Below are positions 18,116 through 25,059 of a stretch of 64,000 nt of DNA, one piece after another. The notes under the pieces were generated by a model. It searched no databases. It was not told the DNA's origin and was given only the letters and a program-made list of their open reading frames with translations. Made by a program: the position numbers and the translations under genes. The DNA comes from Pseudomonadota bacterium (GTDB lineage Bacteria; Desulfobacterota; Desulfovibrionia; Desulfovibrionales; Desulfovibrionaceae), in assembly GCA_023399375.1 (NCBI GenBank), contig JAEWPX010000173.1:1-64000 (forward strand), given 5' to 3'. Each line of letters opens with the position of its first letter. Positions within the stretch are counted from its first letter, which is position 1.

Positions 18116-19920
18116 AAAATACCGTATCCCCCTCGCCCACCGGCCCGCCCCAGGCCCTTTTCGGCCGCCACGTCTGGACGCTCTACGCCTTTCTGCGGCC
18201 CTACAAGGGCGCGCTCGCCGGCGGGCTTGCGCTCAACATCCTGGCCCGGGCATGCGACCTGCTGCCCCTGGCCCTGGCCGGCCGAGTCATCGACGCCGCC
18301 GCCTCGGGCAATGCCGCGGCCATGACCTACGTCCACTATGGCCTGGCCATCCTCGGTAGCTTCCTGTGCCTCTCCGTCTTCCAGAGCGGCTCGGACTACA
18401 TCCTCGCGGCCATGGCGCAAAAGACCCGCCACGACATCCGCTTGAGCCTTTACGGCCACCTCCAGTCCCTGGATCCGGCCTTTTTCGAGGACAGGCAAAC
18501 CGGCGACATCATGTCCGTCATCGTCGCCGACGTGGACACCCTGGAGAGCTTCCTCACCGACGCCTTGACCTCCATCATCCGGCTCGTGGTCACCTTCTGC
18601 GGCATCTACGGCTACCTCTTCTTCCTCGAATGGCGACTGGCCCTGCTCCTTTTCGTGCCGCTGCCCCTGGCGATCTTCGCCGTGCGACGGTTCGTCACGC
18701 GCGTGCAGCCGCGCTACCGCGAGACGCGTCGCGCCGTGGGGGCTATCGCCGGCCTTTTGGAAAACAACATCGCCGGCATGGGCGTCATCCAGGCCTACAC
18801 CGCCGAGGACCGCCTCCACGCCGCGGTGGCCGCGCGTTCGGCCGGCTACCGCGACGAAGCCATCGCCGCCGAGGGAGAACGCGCCCGCTTCATCCCGGCC
18901 ATCTACGCCGTGGCCGGCGTCTCCTTCGGCGCGGTCTTCGCCGGCGGCGGTTATCTCGTGGCCGCCGGGCACGGGCCGACCGTGGGCGACTACACCACCT
19001 TCGTGCTCTTTGCCGCGCGCCTGGTGCTGCCGCTTTTCGTCTTCGGCATGCTCATCAACCAGATCCAGCGCGCCGAGGCCGCCGCCGGCCGCATCGCGGA
19101 ACTTTTCGCCGTGAGGCCCCGCGTGGCCGACCGGCCCGGGGCCGTGGCCCTCGACCGCCGGCCGCGCGAGATCGCCTTCGCCGACGTGCGCTTTTCGTAC
19201 CCCTCGCGCGGGCCGGTCATAAACGGCATAAGCCTCAGCCTGCGCCAGGGCGAGGTCACGGGCGTGGTCGGCCCGACCGGGGCGGGCAAGTCCACCCTGG
19301 TCAAGCTCCTGCTGCGCTACTACGAACCCACGGGCGGCGCGATCCTGATCGATGGCGAGCCCCTCGACGCATTCACGCTCAAAAGCTGGCGCGGCCAGCT
19401 CGGCTACGTGTCCCAGGAGGCGTTTCTCTTCCACGGCAGCGTGGCGGAAAACATCCTCCTCGGCCGCCCGGACGCCGATCTGGCGGCCGTGCGCCGGGCC
19501 GCGGCCGTGGCCGGGGCCGACGACTTTATCATGAAGCTGCCGGCCGGCTACGACACGGTCATCGGCGAGCGTGGCATGAAGCTCTCCGGCGGCGAACGCC
19601 AGCGCGTGTCCCTGGCCCGGGCCATCTTGCGCGATCCGGCCGTGCTCATCCTCGACGAGGCTACCTCGGCCGTGGACACCCGCACCGAGGCGATCATCCA
19701 GCAGAATCTGCACGCCTTCCGCCAGGGCCGGCTCACCCTGGCCGTGGCGCACCGCCTGTCCACGGTGCGCCAGTGCGCCGAAATCCTGGTCGTCGTGGAC
19801 GGCTACGTGGTCGAGCGCGGCGACCACGAGGCGCTTATCCGCGCCGGCGGGGTCTATGCCGGCATGTGGGCCGTGCAAAGCGGGCTGGAGCCCTCCCATG
19901 AGTCCCATGACGCCCTTTGA
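18112..19920 (+). CDS. ABC exporter, fused permease-ATPase
   Basis: A 602-residue half-transporter of the MsbA/exporter type that would dimerise in the inner membrane. Six transmembrane helices (about 35-320) precede the ATPase domain with Walker A GPTGAGKST (about 384-392), signature LSGGERQRV (about 490) and Walker B VLILDEATSAVD (about 510). The substrate could be lipid, peptide or drug. The ATG overlaps the membrane-protein stop as ATGA, and the next gene starts inside its 3' end, so it is part of a compact operon. Confidence 0.93.
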   Translation: MKNTVSPSPTGPPQALFGRHVWTLYAFLRPYKGALAGGLALNILARACDLLPLALAGRVIDAAASGNAAAMTYVHYGLAILGSFLCLSVFQSGSDYILAAMAQKTRHDIRLSLYGHLQSLDPAFFEDRQTGDIMSVIVADVDTLESFLTDALTSIIRLVVTFCGIYGYLFFLEWRLALLLFVPLPLAIFAVRRFVTRVQPRYRETRRAVGAIAGLLENNIAGMGVIQAYTAEDRLHAAVAARSAGYRDEAIAAEGERARFIPAIYAVAGVSFGAVFAGGGYLVAAGHGPTVGDYTTFVLFAARLVLPLFVFGMLINQIQRAEAAAGRIAELFAVRPRVADRPGAVALDRRPREIAFADVRFSYPSRGPVINGISLSLRQGEVTGVVGPTGAGKSTLVKLLLRYYEPTGGAILIDGEPLDAFTLKSWRGQLGYVSQEAFLFHGSVAENILLGRPDADLAAVRRAAAVAGADDFIMKLPAGYDTVIGERGMKLSGGERQRVSLARAILRDPAVLILDEATSAVDTRTEAIIQQNLHAFRQGRLTLAVAHRLSTVRQCAEILVVVDGYVVERGDHEALIRAGGVYAGMWAVQSGLEPSHESHDAL

Positions 19921-20125
19921 TCCCGACGCGGCCACGGTCCTCGACCTCGTGGCCGCCCATCCCGAAACCGAGGCCGTTTTTCGCGCCTGCGACGCCGAAG
20001 CCTGCTGCTGCGTGCTTTGCCAGGGGCTTTTCGAAACGGTCACGGGCCTTGCGGCGCGCTTCGGCCTTGACCGGGCCGCCCTGGTGCATGATCTTGCAAT
20101 GATTCTGGACAAGGAGCACCCGTGA
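19898..20125 (+). CDS. DUF1858 redox-disulfide domain protein
   Basis: A 75-residue protein consisting of one DUF1858-like domain, a family associated with hybrid-cluster and other redox proteins and usually bearing a CXXC pair. The pattern TVLDLVAAHPETEAVF, then cysteines, then ARFGLDRAALVHDL fits the family; here the centre reads ACCCVLC, giving three adjacent cysteines plus the CXXC partner. The ATG at 19898 is inside the ABC gene (23-base overlap) and the stop overlaps the selD GTG by four bases. The setting suggests a thiol or chalcogen role alongside SelD. Confidence 0.7.
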   Translation: MSPMTPFDPDAATVLDLVAAHPETEAVFRACDAEACCCVLCQGLFETVTGLAARFGLDRAALVHDLAMILDKEHP

Positions 20126-21165
20126 GCATCGAACTGGTCAAGACCGTCACCGCCGCCGGCTGAGCGGCCAAGATCGCTCCAGGGGACCTGGAGGCCGTCT
20201 TGCAGGGCTTGCCGCCCGTGACCGATCCTCGGCTGCTGACTGCCAGCGGCGTCAACGAGGACGCGGCCGTGGTGCGCCTTCCGGACGGCAGGGGGCTCGT
20301 GCAGACCGTGGATTTCTTCACGCCCATCGTTAACGATCCGTTCCAGTTCGGCCGCATCGCCGCGGTCAACGCCCTGTCCGACGTCTACGCCATGGGCGGC
20401 GTGCCCCTTGCCGCCATGAACATCGTCTGCTTCCCCATTAAAACCATGGCGCGGGAAATTCTGGCCGAAATCCTGCGCGGCGGGCTGGAGGCGATTCTTG
20501 AAGCAGGGGTCGTGCCGGCCGGCGGGCACAGCATGGAGGACAGGGAGATCAAGTACGGCTTGGCCGTCTCGGGCCTGGTCGATGCCGACGCCTTCGCCTC
20601 CAACACGGGGCTTGTCCCGGGCGACGTGCTGCTGCTCACCAAGCCGCTCGGCACCGGCGTGCTGGCCACGGCACTCAAGGGCGGCTTCGGCGACCCCGTG
20701 GCGATCGAGAAGCTGCTTGTCCGCTGGGCCGGCAGGCTCAACGCCGCAGGCGGCCGCGTGATCCGGGAACTGAAGCTCAGGGCGGCCACGGACGTGACGG
20801 GATTTGGCCTGGGCGGGCATCTGCTGGAGATGGCGGCTGGCTCGGGCGTGGCCGTGGAACTGAACCTTGCCGCCGTGCCTTTCCTGCCCGAGGCCGTGGA
20901 GATGGCGGCACTCGGCATGCTGCCGGCCGGGAGCTTCGCCAACCGTGAATACTGCGCGAAAACGGTTTCCGTGGCCGCAGGCTGCGACCCGATCCAGCGC
21001 GACCTCGTCTTCGACGCCCAGACCTCGGGCGGCATGGTGCTGGCCGTGCCGGAAGGCAAGGTGGCGACGGCGCGGCGGATGCTCGAGGATGCGGGAGACC
21101 TGGCCGAGGTCATCGGCCGGGTGGTCGTGGCAAAGGATGGGATGGCGCGGCTGCGCATCCTATAG
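20122..21165 (+). CDS. selD: Selenide, water dikinase (selenoprotein)
   Basis: SelD makes selenophosphate from selenide and ATP for selenocysteine and selenouridine. The frame starts at GTG 20122 and contains TGA at 20161-20163, codon 14, exactly where SelD proteins have the catalytic Cys or Sec: the surroundings read TAAG-U-AAKIAPGDLE. Downstream the standard SelD sequence continues without break (VDFFTPIVNDPF, NALSDVYAMGG, GHSMEDREIKYGLAVSG), giving 347 residues. A SECIS-like hairpin follows the UGA. A conventional gene caller would start at 20200 and lose the active site. The GTG overlaps the previous stop as GTGA. Confidence 0.95.
20161..20202 (+). promoter_or_regulatory. UGA selenocysteine codon and SECIS hairpin
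   Basis: The UGA (20161-20163) is followed by a two-part hairpin. The apical stem pairs CTCCAGG (20177-20183) with CCTGGAG (20187-20193) around GGA; the lower stem pairs CAAGAU (20169-20174) with GUCUUG (20197-20202), with a small internal loop between. Distance and shape fit bacterial SECIS elements recognised by SelB, which need a G in the apical loop near such a spacing. Confidence 0.8.
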
Positions 21166-21189
21166 ACCGCCAAAACAAGGAGGGCGGCC

Positions 21190-21531
21190 ATGCATTTTGA
21201 CGTGGTCTTTCACGTGGACCAGGACGCGGCGGCGCTCAATATGGCGCTGACCAACATCACGAATTATTTCGATGCCCTCATCCAGGAGGACTTTACCGCG
21301 GTTCTCCTGGTCAACGGCCCGGCGATCCGGCTCATGACCGCCGACGGCGAACACGCCGCCAAAATCGGCGCGCTGGCCACGCGGAGGCTGCGCGTGCGCG
21401 TGTGCCGAAATGCCATGCGCCACTTCGACGTCGCCCCGGAAGCGTTGTTGCCCGCGTGCGAAATCGTTCCGGCGGGCGTTGTGGAACTTGTGGATCTCCA
21501 GGACAAGGGGTTCGCCTACATCAAGCCGTAA
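21190..21531 (+). CDS. DsrE-family sulfur-relay-like protein
   Basis: A 113-residue single-domain protein of the DsrE/DsrF-like superfamily. The C-terminal signature RVRVCRNAMRHFD, then VPAGVVELVDLQDKGFAYIKP, is typical, with a conserved cysteine at the position used for sulfur transfer in related proteins. Its role is not established; the position 24 bases after selD suggests chalcogen trafficking. AAGGAGG precedes the ATG. It closes the compact plus-strand run. Confidence 0.8.
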   Translation: MHFDVVFHVDQDAAALNMALTNITNYFDALIQEDFTAVLLVNGPAIRLMTADGEHAAKIGALATRRLRVRVCRNAMRHFDVAPEALLPACEIVPAGVVELVDLQDKGFAYIKP

Positions 21532-21621
21532 CCAATTCTCGTTGTTCATGAAATAGCCGTTCACTTTGGCCTGAAATACAATGTGTCACGATTGCAGTTC
21601 CACCACTAAGGAGAAGGCAAT

Positions 21622-22638
21622 ATGGGCAAGGCGGAGGAGGATGCAAAACACAGGCAGGCCGTACGGGAATCCATTCGAACGAATGCCGAGCTGAGCATCG
21701 CGTTCATGTTGATGAATATGCTTGCGGCAACGATCGCAAGCTATGGGCTGTTCGCAAACAGCCCAGCCGTCATTATCGGCGCCATGATCATCGCCATGCT
21801 TCTTGGGCCGATTACCGGCGTTTCGCTCGCACTCGTCGACAGCGATACGAAATCCCTCTTCAAAGCGCTTCTCACGCTTTTGGCAGGCGCAGCGGGCGTC
21901 ATCGCGACGGCCATGACCATCGGCATGATCCACAGCGAAGTGCCGATCACCAGTGAGATATTGAATCGGACAACGCCGAATTTCTCGGACCTTATGATCG
22001 CTCTGGCCGGCGGCGCGGCAGGCGCTTACGCCTCCGTCTCGCCGCGACTGAGCGTGGCGTTCGTGGGCGTTGCTATCGCCACGGCCCTTGTGCCGCCGCT
22101 TTGCGCCGCGAGCATCCTCCTCGTACGCGGGCACTACTCGCTGGCATTCGGCGCATTCCTGCTGACTTTCACCAATATCGTCGCCATACAATTCGCGTCT
22201 TCCGTGGTCCTGTGGGTTACTGGATTCCGCAAGATCAGCCACGCCCATGGGCTCTCTTTTCTGACATTTCTCAAAAACAACACCGTGAGCATTGTCACGC
22301 TGGCTGCGCTGGCCATCGTGCTCACGGACAGTATGCACCAGGTGCTTTCCAAAAAAATCTACGAAAACAATGTGACCCATATCATCGGGCAGGAATGCGC
22401 CCTCTATGACGCGTGCTATCTGGCAGAAGTCCGTTTCGACGAGAGGCCGGACAAGGAAATCATCTACGCTGTGATACGCGGACAACACCAAGCACGCCCG
22501 GACCAGGTCGCCGCTGTCGAGGATAAATTGCCAAAACATCCGGAAAACAAACCCGTGGAACTCCGCGCCCGCTATGTGCCGACAGCGACCATCAACCGCA
22601 ACGGCGTCATGTACGACGACAACCAGGCCGATGAGTAG
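21622..22638 (+). CDS. DUF389 family membrane protein
   Basis: A 338-residue protein with the DUF389 (TIGR00341-like) core: a series of hydrophobic helices with SPAVIIGAMIIAMLLGPI, ALAGGAAGAYAS and FVGVAIATALVPPLCA, followed by a soluble C-terminal region of about 110 residues. The biochemical role of the family is unknown. AAGGAG precedes the ATG. The gene stands alone, with lower GC than its neighbours, and converges on the secreted-protein gene at 22684. Confidence 0.85.
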   Translation: MGKAEEDAKHRQAVRESIRTNAELSIAFMLMNMLAATIASYGLFANSPAVIIGAMIIAMLLGPITGVSLALVDSDTKSLFKALLTLLAGAAGVIATAMTIGMIHSEVPITSEILNRTTPNFSDLMIALAGGAAGAYASVSPRLSVAFVGVAIATALVPPLCAASILLVRGHYSLAFGAFLLTFTNIVAIQFASSVVLWVTGFRKISHAHGLSFLTFLKNNTVSIVTLAALAIVLTDSMHQVLSKKIYENNVTHIIGQECALYDACYLAEVRFDERPDKEIIYAVIRGQHQARPDQVAAVEDKLPKHPENKPVELRARYVPTATINRNGVMYDDNQADE

Positions 22639-22683
22639 AGGCAAAAAAGAACGCCGTATCAAATTGGAGGGGAGAACGCCGTC

Positions 22684-23205
22684 TCACGGTCCGCAGTGCA
22701 CGCGGTCGAGCTTCCACATGCCGTCCTCATGCACGAGTTCATACTGTGCGACGGTCCTTTTCTCCGTCGGCCGACGGGAGGCGAGCAGCGCATGCGTCGC
22801 ATCTTGCGACTGGGTTTTGAACAGATACCCATCCATCTCGTCCTGGGCGCACGTCAGGGGATTGTGATCCGTGCCGCACAGTTCGCCGGGAACGTATTTG
22901 CCGCGACAATTCTCCTTGACCGCTGCCCGCTCCATGGCCGCCATGTCGGACAGGAGTCTCTGGGTAAAAAAACGGGCATACCCCTTGTCGGACTTGGCTT
23001 TGTAAAACGGTGTGCGCAGCACGAATTCCAGGAGATTCTGATCTTTCTCCGAAAGACGCAACACCGTGGCCAACGTCTTTTCAGCCTCCGTTTGCGGAGG
23101 ATGCCATGGTTGCGGGGATGTGTTGCCGGCCATGGCGACTATTGGAGAGAGAAACAGACCAACCCCTATGGCCAATACGGCAAGCGGAAAAAAGCCGCGC
23201 GTCAT
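22684..23205 (-). CDS. Secreted protein, unknown function
   Basis: A 173-residue protein with a clear Sec signal peptide (hydrophobic run in residues 5-24, cleavage near AMAG). The mature part has four cysteines (ENCRGKY, ELCGTD, LTCAQD, VHCGP) that could form two disulfides, and the C-terminus YELVHEDGMWKLDRV resembles the beta strands of small periplasmic domains such as DUF3828, though I do not assert that. GGGAGG precedes the ATG. It converges on the DUF389 gene and is divergent from the glycosyltransferase gene. Confidence 0.75.
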   Translation of the reverse strand: MTRGFFPLAVLAIGVGLFLSPIVAMAGNTSPQPWHPPQTEAEKTLATVLRLSEKDQNLLEFVLRTPFYKAKSDKGYARFFTQRLLSDMAAMERAAVKENCRGKYVPGELCGTDHNPLTCAQDEMDGYLFKTQSQDATHALLASRRPTEKRTVAQYELVHEDGMWKLDRVHCGP

Positions 23206-23289
23206 GGAAACCCTCCCGTATCGTGCGATGTTGTCCCTTCATAGACCAGGGTGCGCCGCGTGTCATGCCGCGCCATTTTCTCCGTGCTC

Positions 23290-23318
23290 TTGAACAAATC
23301 CTAGGCCCGGTCTACAAG
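23290..23318 (+). promoter_or_regulatory. Sigma-70 promoter for glycosyltransferase
   Basis: TTGAAC (23290-23295) and TACAAG (23313-23318) are 17 bases apart, about 30 bases before the glycosyltransferase start codon. Confidence 0.45.
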
Positions 23319-23347
23319 ACGGATAAATCCAAAATATCGACGCTTCC

Positions 23348-24526
23348 ATGCACTACCTGACCCTGTGCTGCATCGCCAAGGACGAAAACGCCCGCATCGG
23401 CGAGTGGGCGGCCTATCATGCGCTACGCGGCGCCGAGCGTCTCGTCGTCTACGACAACGGGTCCGGCGTACCGCTGCGCGACACGCTCGCATTCCTTGCC
23501 GACCGCATTGACATCGTGGTCCACGACATGCTCGGCCCGGCCCGGCAGCTCGCCGCCTACGCCCATTGCCTGGAAACCCACGGCCCGGACACGAACTGGC
23601 TCGGCTTTATCGACGCGGACGAATTCCTGCTCCCCCGCCGCGAGGACGATCTGCGCGAGATGCTCACGGATTTCGAGGAGTTTGCCGGGCTTGGCGTCAA
23701 CTGGGTCATGTTCGGTTCGGCCGGTCACGAAACGCCGCCGCCGGGCTTGCAAATTGAGGCATTCACCCAGCGCGCGCCCTACGCGCACCCCACCAACCAC
23801 CACATCAAGAGCCTCTTGCGCCCGGCGTACGTGACCGCCCCGCTTTCGCCGCACCATTTCGCCTACGCGCCGGGCCGACACTGCGTGAACGAATGCGGCT
23901 TCCCCCTGCCCGGCCCCTACGGGCCGCACCACAACACGCGCATACAGCTCAACCACTACTTTTACCGTTCCCGCCAGGAATACGCCGCCAAGATCGAACG
24001 CGGCCGCGGCGACATGACCACGGAGCAGTTTCGGCATTCCATGGCCGACTTCGACAGGCAGCTTGCGTATTGCACCGTCGGGGATACGGAAATCGCGCGC
24101 CATGCCCCGGCCGTACGCGCCGTGCTCGAAGGCGGGCCGTTGCGCACGGCGGAGCGAGGGGATTTCGCCAGCGAATCCGACAAGATCGCCCTGCTCCTCT
24201 CGCGCGGCAAGGTCGAACTGGCCGAGGCGCTTTCCCGCAGGCTCGTCGTTGCCCATAACGCCGAAAGCGCTGCCTGGAGCCTGCGCGGCTTGGCGCTGGC
24301 CTGGGCCGGCCGCCACGGCGAGGCGCTCTCGGCCCTGGCCGCGTCGCTTCGCCGCGAACAGACCGTGGAGAACCTTTTCGCGCTCGTGCGCGTGTGCCTT
24401 CTGGCCGGAGACCGTGACGAGGCGACGCGCACGGCGCGCTACCTGTGGTGGCGGCTGCACGGCGTGGATGCGGAACTGCAGGGGGAATGCGCGGCGATTT
24501 TGGAAGAGATCAAACCGCTGCTTTAA
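23348..24526 (+). CDS. GT92-like glycosyltransferase with TPR-like tail
   Basis: A 392-residue protein. The N-terminal half resembles family 92/GT2-like transferases: LTLCCIAKDENARIGEW, VVYDNGSG (34-41) and the metal-binding FIDADEFLLP with D89 and D91. The region after residue about 270 is alpha-helical with repeats like tetratricopeptides (SLRGLALAWAGRHGEALSAL). Such proteins modify glycans or surface polysaccharide; the acceptor is unknown. There is no signal or membrane segment. It converges on rpsT. Confidence 0.8.
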   Translation: MHYLTLCCIAKDENARIGEWAAYHALRGAERLVVYDNGSGVPLRDTLAFLADRIDIVVHDMLGPARQLAAYAHCLETHGPDTNWLGFIDADEFLLPRREDDLREMLTDFEEFAGLGVNWVMFGSAGHETPPPGLQIEAFTQRAPYAHPTNHHIKSLLRPAYVTAPLSPHHFAYAPGRHCVNECGFPLPGPYGPHHNTRIQLNHYFYRSRQEYAAKIERGRGDMTTEQFRHSMADFDRQLAYCTVGDTEIARHAPAVRAVLEGGPLRTAERGDFASESDKIALLLSRGKVELAEALSRRLVVAHNAESAAWSLRGLALAWAGRHGEALSALAASLRREQTVENLFALVRVCLLAGDRDEATRTARYLWWRLHGVDAELQGECAAILEEIKPLL

Positions 24527-24546
24527 GGGGCAGGCGAAGAAACGCC

Positions 24547-24579
24547 AAAAAGCCCGTCACGGCAAAAGCCGCGACGGGC
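24547..24579 (-). terminator. Intrinsic terminator of rpsT
   Basis: On the minus strand GCCCGTC and GACGGGC arms (24552-24558 and 24573-24579) with an inner CGGC-GCCG stem are followed by five U residues. It lies about 28 bases after the rpsT stop codon, between convergent genes. Confidence 0.85.
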
Positions 24580-24607
24580 GAAAAACAGACGGCCGAACGC
24601 GAAGCGC

Positions 24608-24877
24608 TTAGGCCTGCTTGCTTTTATTGACGGCCGTGGACAGGCGGGAGATGTTGCGCGCGGCGGTCTTCCAGTGGATGACCTTCTTGGTGGCGGCCTT
24701 GTCCAGGATCTTGGTCGCGGCCAGCAGCGCAGTTTCGGCGGCGGCGGAATCGCCGGCGGTAAGCGCGACGCGCACGGCCTTGATGACGTTGCGCACGCGG
24801 GTCTTGACCGCCCGGTTGCGAGCCCGGGCCAAAAGGCTTTGACGGTGCCGTTTGATGGCGGATTTATGGTTGGCCAA
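24608..24877 (-). CDS. rpsT: 30S ribosomal protein S20
   Basis: An 89-residue, lysine-rich alpha-helical protein with the S20 N-terminus ANHKSAIKRHRQ. It binds 16S rRNA early in small-subunit assembly. The start codon is TTG, with GGAGGAA six bases upstream; E. coli rpsT also starts at UUG, where weak initiation is part of autogenous control by S20, so the same control is plausible here. A consensus promoter lies at 24915-24943 and a terminator at 24547-24579, making this a single-gene transcript. Confidence 0.97.
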   Translation of the reverse strand: MANHKSAIKRHRQSLLARARNRAVKTRVRNVIKAVRVALTAGDSAAAETALLAATKILDKAATKKVIHWKTAARNISRLSTAVNKSKQA

Positions 24878-24914
24878 GGATCGTTCCTCCGTGTAGTGTT
24901 CGCTGAAGCAGAGT

Positions 24915-24943
24915 TATTTATACTGGCAACTCACCTCTGTCAA
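24915..24943 (-). promoter_or_regulatory. Strong sigma-70 promoter for rpsT
   Basis: On the minus strand a perfect TTGACA (24938-24943) is 17 bases from TAAATA (24915-24920). The alternative -10 TATAAA would leave a 15-base spacer. It lies about 40 bases before the TTG start. Confidence 0.8.
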
Positions 24944-24970
24944 CTCCAAAACATGCCTCCACCGCATATT

Positions 24971-25030
24971 TCCTCCCTTTCGGGAGGTCCAGGAGGGGCC
25001 GTCGCCCCTCCTGGCCGCCGGAGGCATCTT
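24971..25030 (-). repeat. Two-hairpin palindromic element, copy D
   Basis: Nearly identical to copy B: CCGGCGG, a perfect 10-base stem CCAGGAGGGG / CCCCTCCTGG, GGACC, then CCTCCC-GAAA-GGGAGG. Here the second hairpin has a full six-pair stem, whereas in copy B it is shorter. It begins about 30 bases after the glyS stop codon, in the same sense, and upstream of the rpsT promoter. Confidence 0.75.
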
Positions 25031-25059
25031 CCTCTTCTCTCTTCTCTCTCCCCGCCCCC

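Noticed and set aside
20161..20163. TGA as a nonsense mutation making selD a pseudogene
   Set aside because: It is at the conserved Cys/Sec position, followed by a SECIS-like hairpin, and the rest of the gene is intact.
18088..20820. Minus-strand open frame of about 910 codons opposite the ABC exporter and selD
   Set aside because: Antisense to clear genes; no motif, and it would span several gene borders.
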